Shown in pieces: positions 28,546 through 37,231 of a stretch of DNA of 64,000 nt. Each line of letters opens with the position of its first letter. Position 1 is the stretch's first letter. Location: NCBI RefSeq assembly GCF_038433465.1, contig NZ_JAESVF010000001.1, forward strand, positions 248,001 through 312,000, in the 5' to 3' direction. Under the pieces are notes generated by a model. That model saw only the letters and a list, made by a program, of their open reading frames with translations. It was not told the DNA's origin and did not search any database. The DNA comes from Galbibacter sp038433465 (GTDB taxonomy: Bacteria > Bacteroidota > Bacteroidia > Flavobacteriales > Flavobacteriaceae). Position numbers and translations under genes: made by a program.

Positions 28546-30786
28546 TTAAAGTGCATCTGCAATTGAAGCACTTGTCCAAGAAAACACAGATACATCTGCT
28601 CCAACAGTTCCTTCCGTTACAACTGTTGCGTTTTCTGTAAATTTAGTCTCATCTCCAGCAGCATAATCTCCTGCTAAAACATCTGATAAAACAGTACCTG
28701 CAGGTAAAATAAGTTGCCAATTTGCAAAAGCAATTCTGTCGTTAGTCAATTCTGTAGCTGAATCTGCTCCGTTTACATTTACAGTAGCACTAGCTCCAAA
28801 ACCGTAAGCAAAAACATTTTCTAAATCTGCTATTAATCCATCTCTTAAATCAGCATATTTACTAGAAGTACCTGCTCCAATTAAAGTGATATTTTTCATA
28901 GTGAATCCACCTTCAGTAGTAGCTGAACCTTCTGGACCATCTAACTCTAAAGCTGTACCAGACTCAGTTCCCATAATTGCAACTGCGTTATCAAGAGTTC
29001 CAGTCCAAGCTTGATCTGCATCAAAAGCATCATCTCCTTGAGACCATACTAAAGCATTTTTCACATTTACAGTTCCACCAAACCACTCGATACCATCATC
29101 TTGGTTTGCTACTACTTCAACATTTTCGATAACTGTTCCGTTACCTACACCTCCTAAAGTAAGACCATTAATTTCGTTATCTTGACCAATTGTGATACCA
29201 CCGTGACGGATAGAAATGTATTTAATAACTCCTGAATTATCAGCAGCATCTGTTCCACCATATTGTCCATATGTTTCAGTTGCAGGAATACCTTCAATTT
29301 GTGCTGTTTCTACATCTCCGTTTACAGAGATAGGCGCTTTACCTAATACAATAACTCCTCCCCAAAGACCTGTGTCTGAAGTAGAAAGTGTACCTTCTGT
29401 TTGACCTGGCTCAATACCATCTAATACAGAAGTAAAAATAATAGGCTCATCAGCAGTTCCTTCTGCCATTAATTTACCTCCTTGATCTACTACTAAAGCA
29501 GACGCTAAAGACTCTTGTCCTTCAGCTCCTTTAATAATAGTTCCAGCTTCAATTGTAAGTGTAACACCTTCACCAACAACCACTTTACCATCTAAAACAT
29601 ATACGTTTTGCGAAGTCCAAGTTTCATCAGCAGTTAAAATCCCTGTTTTAGAAATTGTTGTTCCAAGTGGCTCAGTTGGAATTGCATCATCAATAGCAGC
29701 AAGTGTCCAATTAAAAGTATCTAAATTTGCTCCTACAGAACCTTCACTTACTGCAGTTGCATTACTATAAAATTTATCTTCATCTCCATCATTATAATCT
29801 CCAGCAAAAATGTTGTTCATTACAGTTCCAGCTGGTAAAACAATTTCCCAATCTGCAAACTTAATTCTGTCGTTTGCTAATTCTGTAGCAGAGTCAGCTC
29901 CATTTACACTTACTGTAGCATCAGCACCAAAACCGTATGCGTAAACTCCTTCTAAGTTTGCAATTAGACCATCTCTTAAATCAGCGTATTTACTAGAAGT
30001 ACCTGCTCCAATTAAAGTTAAATTTTTCATTGTAAATCCATCTTCAGTAGAAGCTGAACCTTCTGGTCCGTCTAACTCTAAAGCTGTTCCAGACTCAGAA
30101 CCCATTACAACAACTCCGTTATCTAGAGTCCCAGACCATGCTTGATCTGCGTCAAAACCATCATCACCTTGCGACCAAACAATAGCATTAGTAACATTTA
30201 CAGTTCCACCAAACCACTCGATACCATCATCTTGGTTTGCTACTACTTCAACATTTTCGATAACTGTTCCGTTACCTACACCACCTAAAGTTAGACCATT
30301 AATTTCGTTATCCTGCCCAATAGTGATACCACCATGACGGATAGAAATGTATTTAATTACTCCTGAGTTGTCTGCAGCATCAGTTCCACCATACTGCCCG
30401 TATGATTCTGTAGCAGGAATACCTTCAATTTGTGCTGTTTGAACATCTCCGTTTACTGAAATTGGTGCTTTTCCTAAAACAATAACACCACCCCATAATC
30501 CAGTATCTGAAGTAGATAATGTACCTTTTGTTTCTCCAGCCTCAATACCATCTAATACAGATGTGAAAATAATAGGTTGACTTGCAGTACCTTCCGCCAT
30601 TAATTTACCTCCTTGATCTACTACTAAAGCAGACGCTAAAGACTCTTGTCCTTCAGCTCCTTTAACAATTGTACCTGGTTCAATTGTAAGTGTAACACCA
30701 TCATTTACAACTACTTTACCATCTAATACATAGATGTTTTCAGCAGTCCAAGTTTCATCTTCAGTTAAAATACCAGTTTTTGTTAT
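28546..30786. repeat. Tandem 1131-bp in-gene duplication
   Basis: Copy 1 spans about 29656-30786 and copy 2 about 28546-29655. Matching positions are offset by 1131 bp (377 codons). Several stretches of tens of bases are identical between copies, including third codon positions, for example around 29071/30202, which points to recent duplication or ongoing gene conversion. Confidence 0.9.
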
Positions 30787-30900
30787 CTCCTCTCCTTCTG
30801 GCGTAGGATTTGGCTCTGGATTGAAATCATCATCGCTAGAGCACGATATTGCAAGCATTGAAAACAAAGAAGCAATCGCTAAAAAATTAATTTTTTTCAT
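28546..30900 (-). CDS. Internally duplicated beta-helix-like lipoprotein
   Basis: Predicted outer-membrane or surface lipoprotein of about 784 residues, lipobox AISC (Cys20). After a short acidic linker it consists of two nearly identical modules of about 377 residues. Each starts (T/S)KTGILT(E/A)DETWT and contains VLDGKVVV, GTIVKGAEGQESLASALVV-type, GLWGGVIVLGKAPIS and YGQYGGTDAADNSG segments, which suggest parallel beta-helix coils. An upstream in-frame ATG (30930) would add ten residues before the MKKINFL signal and is not used. The family is often mis-named 'multidrug transporter'; no transport domain is present. It precedes a TonB receptor gene and lies opposite a PhoB/PhoR-like pair, so a role in capturing a nutrient for that receptor is plausible. 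Confidence 0.85.
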   Translation of the reverse strand: MKKINFLAIASLFSMLAISCSSDDDFNPEPNPTPEGEEITKTGILTEDETWTAENIYVLDGKVVVNDGVTLTIEPGTIVKGAEGQESLASALVVDQGGKLMAEGTASQPIIFTSVLDGIEAGETKGTLSTSDTGLWGGVIVLGKAPISVNGDVQTAQIEGIPATESYGQYGGTDAADNSGVIKYISIRHGGITIGQDNEINGLTLGGVGNGTVIENVEVVANQDDGIEWFGGTVNVTNAIVWSQGDDGFDADQAWSGTLDNGVVVMGSESGTALELDGPEGSASTEDGFTMKNLTLIGAGTSSKYADLRDGLIANLEGVYAYGFGADATVSVNGADSATELANDRIKFADWEIVLPAGTVMNNIFAGDYNDGDEDKFYSNATAVSEGSVGANLDTFNWTLAAIDDAIPTEPLGTTISKTGILTADETWTSQNVYVLDGKVVVGEGVTLTIEAGTIIKGAEGQESLASALVVDQGGKLMAEGTADEPIIFTSVLDGIEPGQTEGTLSTSDTGLWGGVIVLGKAPISVNGDVETAQIEGIPATETYGQYGGTDAADNSGVIKYISIRHGGITIGQDNEINGLTLGGVGNGTVIENVEVVANQDDGIEWFGGTVNVKNALVWSQGDDAFDADQAWTGTLDNAVAIMGTESGTALELDGPEGSATTEGGFTMKNITLIGAGTSSKYADLRDGLIADLENVFAYGFGASATVNVNGADSATELTNDRIAFANWQLILPAGTVLSDVLAGDYAAGDETKFTENATVVTEGTVGADVSVFSWTSASIADAL

Positions 30901-31020
30901 TTTACTAATGGATTTTAGATTTAGATTCATTGTGTTTGTTAGTCAGCACATTACTAAAAACATGCCTTTACGTTTCGATTTTAATTCCGATGCAAATAAA
31001 CAAGGCATATGCAAAAAGGA

Positions 31021-31070
31021 AGTTACCCGCGTGTTAAACATAAGTCAGCCCAATGTTACATTTATGTTAC
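31021..31070. promoter_or_regulatory. 11-bp phased GTTAC half-site array (candidate response-regulator operator)
   Basis: Half-sites AGTTAC (31021), TGTTAA (31032), a weak AGTCAG (31043), TGTTAC (31054) and TGTTAC (31065) start exactly 11 bp apart. Direct repeats with 11-bp period are the known binding layout of PhoB/OmpR regulators. The array lies between the divergent lipoprotein gene and the phoB-like gene. Confidence 0.6.
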
Positions 31071-31115
31071 CATATTAAATCATTGTTAACTGCTTTCAGA
31101 TTTTAATATTATCTT

Positions 31116-31123
31116 TACTTTTG
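31116..31123 (+). promoter_or_regulatory. Candidate -7 element for phoB-like gene
   Basis: TACTTTTG matches the Bacteroidetes TAnnTTTG -7 consensus, 102 bp before the phoB-like start and 45 bp after the GTTAC array. A perfect 8-bp palindrome AACTTATA-ATC-TATAAGTT (31157-31175) lies in the presumed leader. Confidence 0.5.
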
Positions 31124-31225
31124 AGCTCAGAAAACATCGCTTTAAACAATTTAAGTAACTTATAATCTATAAGTTATATTTAAAAACTCACAAGGCGGTT
31201 TTTAAAGAACAATAACTTTAAGCAC

Positions 31226-31912
31226 ATGAAAAAAAGAGAAATTAAAATCCTTTTGGTTGATGACGAACCAGATATTTTAGAGATTGTAGGCTACAATTTA
31301 TCATCAGAAGGATATAACGTTTCTACAGCAAAAAATGGTGTTGAAGCCATTGCTAAAGCTAAAAAGGAAAAACCACACCTTATTATTCTCGATGTGATGA
31401 TGCCAGAAATGGACGGTATCGAAACATGTGAACAAATTAGAAAATCAACCGACCTAAAAGACACCATTATTACTTTTTTAACTGCTCGTGGCGAAGACTA
31501 CTCGCAAGTAGCTGGTTTTGATGCAGGTGCCGATGATTACATCACAAAACCTATCAAACCTAAAGTATTGGTAAGTAAAGTAAAAGCACTTTTAAGACGT
31601 TTAAAAGAGGAAGAAGAACCTGTTGAAAGTATCGTTAAGGTAGGAAACATCACTATTAATCGCGACGAATACAAAATTATTCAAGCGGGAGACGAAATTA
31701 TCCTTCCGAGAAAGGAGTTCGAATTGCTTTCATTGCTTGCTAGCCGACCTGGAAAAGTATTTAAAAGAGACGAAATTTTAGATAAAGTGTGGGGTAACGA
31801 AGTTATTGTTGGCGGAAGAACTATCGATGTCCATATCCGTAAACTTCGCGAAAAAATTGGCGACGACCACTTTAAAACTGTAAAAGGTGTGGGTTACAAA
31901 TTTGTATTGTAA
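31226..31912 (+). CDS. PhoB-like OmpR-family response regulator
   Basis: Response regulator of 228 residues. The receiver has Asp12-Asp13, phospho-acceptor Asp56 (LIILDVMMPEMDG) and the TKPIKP lysine. The winged-helix domain (about 130-228) has LPRKEFELLSLLASRPGKVF and the recognition-helix segment GGRTIDVHIRKLREKIG. It is followed after 155 bp by its sensor kinase. It is very like PhoB/PhoP of Bacteroidetes; a phosphate-starvation role is likely but not proven. Candidate binding sites and a promoter lie directly upstream, which suggests autoregulation and control of the divergent lipoprotein gene. Confidence 0.9.
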   Translation: MKKREIKILLVDDEPDILEIVGYNLSSEGYNVSTAKNGVEAIAKAKKEKPHLIILDVMMPEMDGIETCEQIRKSTDLKDTIITFLTARGEDYSQVAGFDAGADDYITKPIKPKVLVSKVKALLRRLKEEEEPVESIVKVGNITINRDEYKIIQAGDEIILPRKEFELLSLLASRPGKVFKRDEILDKVWGNEVIVGGRTIDVHIRKLREKIGDDHFKTVKGVGYKFVL

Positions 31913-32067
31913 CAAAAACATCGCATAAAATAAACTCAAAGTAAGCCTTTGAGAAATTAAAAATGATGGATTTTGGTTTGTAAATGTACAGCCTAAATCT
32001 GTCATCTTTATTTTATACCTTTAGCCAGAAATAACATTCAAACGCAACAAATTTCAAAAGCAACCCC

Positions 32068-33129
32068 TTGGAAACCAAATTAAAAAAATCGTACCGCTTT
32101 GCACTACGCTCTTCCGCAATGATAACTGCAGCCGCAACTTTCATTGTTTCACTTTTCTTTTATTTTGAACTCAAAGGGCCTTTATTTGCTTTCATACTCA
32201 TCTTGTGTATTTTTATTATTTCCTTTTTTATCATTCAGTATAGAGTAGAAAAATTCATCTACAAACGTGTTAAAAAAATATACGACGACGTTTCTTTACT
32301 CGAATCGACCAACTTCCAAGAGCAGCCTATCACTACCGATATGCGTACGCTTACTGAAGAAATTGAAAAATTTGCTGCCAATAAAAAACTAGAAATTGAG
32401 ACTTTAAAAATTCGTGAAGGCTACCGAAAAGAGTTTATCGGGAACGTTTCTCATGAGTTAAAAACTCCTCTTTTTACCGTTCAGGGTTATATTTTAACTT
32501 TATTAGATGGTGCGATGGACGACAAAGTTATCAGAAAAAAATACCTTACAAGAGCCAGTAAAGGGGTAGAAAGACTAATTTATATTGTGAAAGATTTGGA
32601 TATGATTACCAAATTGGAAGCAGGCGATTTAAACCTCCAACGCGAAGAATTTGATATTGTAGAACTCACACAGGCTACTTTCGATTTGATGGAAATGAAA
32701 GCCAACAAAAAGAAAATTACACTTACGTTTGATAGTGAATACCAAGAACCTATTTATGTACATGCCGACAAAGAGCGTATCCAACAAGTGCTTACCAACC
32801 TTATTGTAAACTCTATTAAATACGGAAAAGAAGGCGGAACAACCGAAATTAGCATCGAAAACCTTGTAAAAAACAAAGTTATAGTTCGTGTTACCGATAA
32901 CGGTGAAGGAATTGAAAAACAAAACATCCCTCGCCTTTTCGAACGTTTCTATCGTGTGGATAAAAGCGGAAGCAGAAAAGAGGGTGGTTCTGGATTAGGA
33001 CTCTCGATTGTAAAACACATTATCGAAGCGCACAAAGAAAAAATTTATGTAGAAAGTGTTTTTGGCGTTGGTTCGGAGTTTTCATTTACCTTGGAAAAGG
33101 CCAAAAAGACTCCCAAGCTCGACAGTTGA
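32068..33129 (+). CDS. PhoR-like sensor histidine kinase
   Basis: Sensor kinase of 353 residues. Two adjacent transmembrane helices (about 16-34 and 38-58) leave almost no periplasmic loop, as in PhoR, so it probably senses through a membrane partner. A HAMP-like linker (VEKFIYKRVKKIYDDV) leads to the H-box FIGNVSHELKTPLF (His129), N-box QQVLTNLIVNSIKYG, G1 DNGEGI, F-box RLFERFYRV and G2 GSGLGLSIVKHI. The start is TTG at 32068; the next ATG would cut the cationic N-terminal segment before the first helix. Its 3' end overlaps a convergent glycosyltransferase gene by 48 bp. Confidence 0.9.
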   Translation: METKLKKSYRFALRSSAMITAAATFIVSLFFYFELKGPLFAFILILCIFIISFFIIQYRVEKFIYKRVKKIYDDVSLLESTNFQEQPITTDMRTLTEEIEKFAANKKLEIETLKIREGYRKEFIGNVSHELKTPLFTVQGYILTLLDGAMDDKVIRKKYLTRASKGVERLIYIVKDLDMITKLEAGDLNLQREEFDIVELTQATFDLMEMKANKKKITLTFDSEYQEPIYVHADKERIQQVLTNLIVNSIKYGKEGGTTEISIENLVKNKVIVRVTDNGEGIEKQNIPRLFERFYRVDKSGSRKEGGSGLGLSIVKHIIEAHKEKIYVESVFGVGSEFSFTLEKAKKTPKLDS

Positions 33130-34143
33130 TTCGAAATCGGCAAACCCTTTGTAAGCACTCACCATTGCTAACATTTCAATTTTAAAATCTTCTTGATTGC
33201 AATACGGAACAAGCTGTTCATCTGCCAAGCGCTCGGCAAGATATTCTTGTTCGTACTGCCCAGGTGTTGGAATAAAAAATGCTTTTTTCTTCAGCTTTGC
33301 TAAATCGAGTACGGTTGTATAACCAGAACGACTCAACACCAACGTACTCTCGTTAAAAGCTTTTTCTAGCTGAACAGAATTCATATAATTATACACCTCT
33401 ACATTTCCTTCTTTACACACATGTTGCTCGGCTTCAATCTTCCCGCGAACAAACAGCACATTACCTGAAAATTTTTGCGTTTCAATAAGTAGCTTACTTT
33501 CCAACATTGAACGTTGTGGCTCTGGCCCCGAAATAATCACCATCAAATCGTACTTTTTTGGCAACTCTTTTGGTTCGAGTCTACTTAACGGACCTATGTA
33601 TTTCAGTTTTAAATCTGTTTTTTTAACATGTCCGAGTTTCCCACTTAAATTTGGTGTTCCAACAACGTCGGGCACCCAACATTCGTTAAATTTTTTTATT
33701 ATTTTCTGATGAATTTCTGAACTAAACCAGGTTGTATTTCCTGTTAACACATTTAATTGATGCGTAATAAAAACCGAAGGGACTTTTTTGGAATACACAC
33801 CCAATCGATTGTCGGAGATGATTCCGTCTAACTGCAATGCCTTCACTAAAACCTTGGTGCGTTTTTTTTCTTTTTTAATCGCTTTTAAAATTTTAGGAGA
33901 ATCCCAAAGCATCTTCAATTTAAAATGCTTTCCTTTTTCAGCATATTTTATTTTATATGAAGGCAATTCAATAAAAGTAAGCGTTGGAAATTCTTTTAAA
34001 AGCAAAGCGTATGCTTCCCCATCTGATGCAATAATGGGTTCAAAATTTTCAGCAAGTAAAGCACGAATAATCGGAATACATCTTGTGGCATGACCAAGTC
34101 CCCAATTTAAGGGCGCTACAAGAATTTTTTTCTTTGTAACCAT
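33082..34143 (-). CDS. Glycosyltransferase family 28-like protein (MurG-type fold)
   Basis: GT-B fold glycosyltransferase-like protein of 353 residues. The N-terminal half has the glycine-rich LNWGLGHATRCIPI loop. The C-terminal half has the nucleotide-sugar site features VIISGPEPQR, LVLSRSGYTTVLDL and FIPTPGQYEQEYLA, as in MurG-like UDP-GlcNAc transferases. It is too different and out of context to be MurG itself. The acceptor is unknown. The gene is isolated, divergent from trmB, and its last 48 bp overlap the phoR-like gene on the other strand. Confidence 0.82.
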   Translation of the reverse strand: MVTKKKILVAPLNWGLGHATRCIPIIRALLAENFEPIIASDGEAYALLLKEFPTLTFIELPSYKIKYAEKGKHFKLKMLWDSPKILKAIKKEKKRTKVLVKALQLDGIISDNRLGVYSKKVPSVFITHQLNVLTGNTTWFSSEIHQKIIKKFNECWVPDVVGTPNLSGKLGHVKKTDLKLKYIGPLSRLEPKELPKKYDLMVIISGPEPQRSMLESKLLIETQKFSGNVLFVRGKIEAEQHVCKEGNVEVYNYMNSVQLEKAFNESTLVLSRSGYTTVLDLAKLKKKAFFIPTPGQYEQEYLAERLADEQLVPYCNQEDFKIEMLAMVSAYKGFADFESTVELGSLFGLFQGK

Positions 34144-34184
34144 AACTACAAAGGAAGTTAATTTTTAACTGTGAAAGATTTCCT

Positions 34185-34192
34185 TAATTTTG
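34185..34192 (+). promoter_or_regulatory. -7 promoter element of trmB operon
   Basis: TAATTTTG fits TAnnTTTG and lies 21 bp before the trmB GTG start, so the leader must be very short. Confidence 0.6.
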
Positions 34193-34213
34193 CCTTTTAA
34201 TTAAATAATTGTT

Positions 34214-34888
34214 GTGGGGAGTAAAAACAAACTAAAGCGTTTTAAGGAGAATGAAACATTTTCGAATGTTATTCAGCCAACACGCGACGAATTGGTTGAA
34301 GGAAAATTTGACCTAAAAGGACAATGGAAAAAATCTTTTTTTAAAAATGACAATCCTATTGTTCTTGAACTGGGCTGTGGAAAAGGTGAATACACCGTAA
34401 ATCTAGCCAAAAGAGAACCGCACAAAAACTACATCGGCATCGACATTAAAGGGGCTCGTTTTTGGCGTGGCGCTAAAACTGCCGAAGAGGACAAGCTCGA
34501 AAATGTAGCCTTTATTAGAACACAAATTGAGCTTATAGAGTACATTTTTGACGAAAATGAAGTCGACGAAATTTGGATTACTTTTCCAGACCCGCAAATT
34601 AAATACAAGCGTACCAAGCATAGACTTACCAATGCTAATTTTTTAAATCGATACAATGCTATTTTAAATGAAAATGGAATTGTACATTTAAAAACCGATA
34701 GCGAATTTATGCATGGTTACACACTAGGTTTGCTCCACGGATTGGGTTACCAAGTACTGTATGCCAACCACAATGTGTACAAAAACGAAGGAAGTCCAGA
34801 AGTTGTTACCTCCATACAAACTTTCTATGAAAAGCAATACCTCGAAATAGGAAAACCAATTACATACATTCAATTTAAACCCAACTAA
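34214..34888 (+). CDS. trmB: tRNA (guanine-N7-)-methyltransferase
   Basis: SAM-dependent enzyme of 224 residues that makes m7G46 in the tRNA variable loop. The SAM loop LELGCGKGEYTVNLA, acidic GIDIKGARFWRG, and the family signature WITFPDPQIKYKRTKHR are present. The start is GTG, giving the MGSKNKLKRF N-terminus typical of the Bacteroidetes orthologues as I recall them. The stop codon shares one base with the ATG of the next gene, so it is coupled with the exporter and ATL genes. Confidence 0.95.
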   Translation: MGSKNKLKRFKENETFSNVIQPTRDELVEGKFDLKGQWKKSFFKNDNPIVLELGCGKGEYTVNLAKREPHKNYIGIDIKGARFWRGAKTAEEDKLENVAFIRTQIELIEYIFDENEVDEIWITFPDPQIKYKRTKHRLTNANFLNRYNAILNENGIVHLKTDSEFMHGYTLGLLHGLGYQVLYANHNVYKNEGSPEVVTSIQTFYEKQYLEIGKPITYIQFKPN

Positions 34889-35523
34889 TGTCGCATTTAT
34901 TCATCCTATTTTTCGCAACGTTTTCGGCTTCTTTAATGGCGGTGGTTTTTCCTGGACTCATTAATATTACAGCTGCCAAAACAAGTGCAAAAAAAGGAAA
35001 AACTAGTGGAATTATTTTTTCACTGGGCGCTTCAACAACGGTAATTTTTCAGGCGTACATTGGGGTGTTAATTTCAAAATATCTTTATAAAAATCCAGCT
35101 GTAATTGATATTCTTTTAAAAATTGCGCTGGTAGTATTTGCGTTTTTTGCGGTGTACTTTTTTATTCTAGCGAAACAAAAAAAAGAAGCAAAACCGCAGC
35201 GGAAAGTAAAAATTAAAAGTCGTAAAAATGTATTTTTTAAAGGGATGCTTATCTCGGCATTAAACGTTTTACCTATTGCATATTTCTGCGGACTCAACGC
35301 TGCTTGGAATGTTTCTGGATGGATAAAATTTCAGCTTTGGGATATCCTTGTATTCATTATCGCTGCAGGTTTAGGAACCTTCGCTATGCTGTACATGTAT
35401 GTGTTTTATTTTGATAAACTTCAAGAGCGCACTGATACTTTTTCGCGCTATTCCGACTACATTTTAAGTGCGTTAATGGCGGTGTTACTTATCATTACCT
35501 TTCTCCGATTATTCTACTCGTAA
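34888..35523 (+). CDS. LysE/RhtB-family exporter
   Basis: Integral membrane protein of 211 residues with about six hydrophobic helices. The N-terminal FPGLINITAAKTSAKKGKTSGIIFSLGA stretch corresponds to the PGP/...G...G region of LysE-type translocators. The central lysine-rich loop (KQKKEAKPQRKVKIKSRK) is cytoplasmic. The family exports amino acids or related small solutes; the substrate is unknown here. One-base overlaps (TAATG) at both ends lock it between trmB and the ATL gene. Confidence 0.82.
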   Translation: MSHLFILFFATFSASLMAVVFPGLINITAAKTSAKKGKTSGIIFSLGASTTVIFQAYIGVLISKYLYKNPAVIDILLKIALVVFAFFAVYFFILAKQKKEAKPQRKVKIKSRKNVFFKGMLISALNVLPIAYFCGLNAAWNVSGWIKFQLWDILVFIIAAGLGTFAMLYMYVFYFDKLQERTDTFSRYSDYILSALMAVLLIITFLRLFYS

Positions 35524-35852
35524 TGGAAAACAAAAACTTCTTTGAACGTGTTTATACAGTTGCCAAGCAAATTCCGTTTGGTAGAGTCACTTCATACGGA
35601 GCAATTGCAAAATACCTTGGAGCTGCACGCAGCGCCCGAATGGTGGGTTACGCCATGAATGGAAGTCATTTACAAGATGATATTCCTGCACACAGAGTGG
35701 TTAACAGAAAAGGTGTTTTAACTGGTAAACATCATTTTCAAGGCACCAATCTTATGCAACAATTATTAGAAAGCGAAGGCGTTGTTGTAAAAGACAACCA
35801 AATACAAAATTTCGACAAACATTTTTGGGATCCATCGGTTGAGCTTTTATAA
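35523..35852 (+). CDS. Alkyltransferase-like (ATL) DNA-binding protein
   Basis: Protein of 109 residues corresponding to the DNA-binding domain of O6-alkylguanine DNA alkyltransferases. It keeps the helix-turn-helix and arginine finger (PFGRVTSYGAIAKYLG, SARMVGYAMNG), but the active motif reads IPAHRVVN, with Ala56 where MGMT has the alkyl-accepting Cys. It therefore cannot transfer alkyl groups. Known ATL proteins bind alkylated guanine and pass the lesion to nucleotide excision repair. Last gene of the trmB operon (1-nt overlap with the exporter). Confidence 0.92.
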   Translation: MENKNFFERVYTVAKQIPFGRVTSYGAIAKYLGAARSARMVGYAMNGSHLQDDIPAHRVVNRKGVLTGKHHFQGTNLMQQLLESEGVVVKDNQIQNFDKHFWDPSVELL

Positions 35853-35953
35853 TTTAAGTTTCAAACAAAAACTTTTAAAAATCTTCAATTATAGACAAAC
35901 TTTAAACGTTCAACTTTAAACCATCAACTATTAACTTTTAAAGTTTAAATATG

Positions 35954-35961
35954 TATCTTTG
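35954..35961 (+). promoter_or_regulatory. -7 promoter element upstream of mrp
   Basis: TATCTTTG matches TAnnTTTG. It lies 130 bp upstream of the mrp start; the leader contains a small GTCG-TTTTA-CGAC hairpin near 36057-36069. Confidence 0.55.
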
Positions 35962-36090
35962 TAATTTAGAATGAGTTTAAAATAAATGCAATTTTTAACG
36001 AAGTTAGCATCCTAACACCCAGCAATTTATTTTAATAATCTTCTCAAAAATTGAACGTCGTTTTACGACAATGCATAAGAAAAATTAAAC

Positions 36091-37221
36091 ATGAAAATAG
36101 ATAAAAAAGAAGTACTAAAAGCACTCGAAACGATTTCCGCTCCTGGTGAAGGAAAAAACATGATAGAAAGTGGTGCTGTTACCAATGTTATGACATTTGG
36201 CGATGAAGTAGTTGTAGATATCACCATAAACAACCCTAGCCTTCAAGCCAAGAAAAAAACAGAAGTAGAAATACTTAAAACCATACACGATAAAGTTTAC
36301 CAAAAAGCCAAAGTAAAAGTTAACATCAAAGTAGAAAAAACCGAAAAACCAGAAATTAAAGGGAAAGCCATTCCAGGCATCAAAAACATTGTTGCTGTTG
36401 CTTCTGGAAAAGGAGGTGTAGGAAAATCTACCGTTACCTCAAATTTGGCAGTAACCCTTTCAAAAATGGGATTCAATGTTGGACTTTTAGATGCCGATAT
36501 TTACGGACCATCAGCGCCAATAATGTTTGATGTTGTAAACGACAAACCTTTAGCAATAAACGTTGACGGAAAATCTAAAATGAAACCTATCGAAAGTTAT
36601 GGTGTAAAAATACTTTCAATCGGGTTCTTTACGCAACCAAACCAAGCCGTAATTTGGAGAGGCCCTATGGCTGCCAAAGCGCTAAATCAAATGATTTTTG
36701 ATGCCGCTTGGGGCGAACTCGATTTCTTACTTATCGACCTTCCTCCAGGAACAGGAGACATTCACTTGAGCATCATGCAATCGTTACCTATTACTGGTGC
36801 CGTTGTGGTAAGTACCCCTCAAAATGTTGCCCTTGCCGATGCCAAAAAAGGAGTTGCAATGTTCCAACAAGAAAGCATCAATGTGCCCGTTTTAGGAATC
36901 ATCGAAAACATGGCTTACTTTACCCCAGAAGAACTTCCAGACAACAAATATTACATCTTTGGTAAGGAAGGAGCCAAAAACTTGTCTAACGACTTAAACG
37001 TACCATTTTTAGGAGAAATTCCGCTAGTGCAAAGCATTCGCGAAGCAGGAGACTACGGTCGTCCAGCAGCCCTACAAGATGGCACTCCGTTAGAAGAGTC
37101 GTTTATAGACATAACAAAAAATATCGTACAAGAAGTAGTGAGCCGTAACAAAAGTTTACCTCCTACAGAAGCTATCAAAATAACCACAATGGCGGGTTGT
37201 TCGGCAGTTTCAAAAAAATAA
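36091..37221 (+). CDS. mrp: Mrp/NBP35-family iron-sulfur carrier ATPase
   Basis: Cytosolic P-loop ATPase of 376 residues that assembles or transfers Fe-S clusters. The N-terminal MIP18/DUF59 domain (about 1-85) is followed by the deviant Walker A ASGKGGVGKSTV (near residue 107), GLLDADIYGPS, and the DFLLIDLPPGTGD Walker B region. The usual paired-Cys motif of Mrp is not obvious in the middle; the C-terminal TMAGCSAVSKK has one Cys. It is followed after 10 bp by an NifU-type scaffold gene, consistent with shared Fe-S work. Confidence 0.93.
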   Translation: MKIDKKEVLKALETISAPGEGKNMIESGAVTNVMTFGDEVVVDITINNPSLQAKKKTEVEILKTIHDKVYQKAKVKVNIKVEKTEKPEIKGKAIPGIKNIVAVASGKGGVGKSTVTSNLAVTLSKMGFNVGLLDADIYGPSAPIMFDVVNDKPLAINVDGKSKMKPIESYGVKILSIGFFTQPNQAVIWRGPMAAKALNQMIFDAAWGELDFLLIDLPPGTGDIHLSIMQSLPITGAVVVSTPQNVALADAKKGVAMFQQESINVPVLGIIENMAYFTPEELPDNKYYIFGKEGAKNLSNDLNVPFLGEIPLVQSIREAGDYGRPAALQDGTPLEESFIDITKNIVQEVVSRNKSLPPTEAIKITTMAGCSAVSKK

Positions 37222-37231
37222 TTTTATAGCA

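Noticed and set aside
28546..30900. 'Multidrug transporter' naming or an insertion sequence for the duplicated region
   Set aside because: There are no membrane helices beyond the lipobox and no transposase; the repeat is an in-frame domain duplication.
36708..36965. Alternative-frame open frame inside mrp
   Set aside because: It lies within the conserved Mrp coding frame; its composition (Arg/Cys/His-rich) is typical of a shadow frame.
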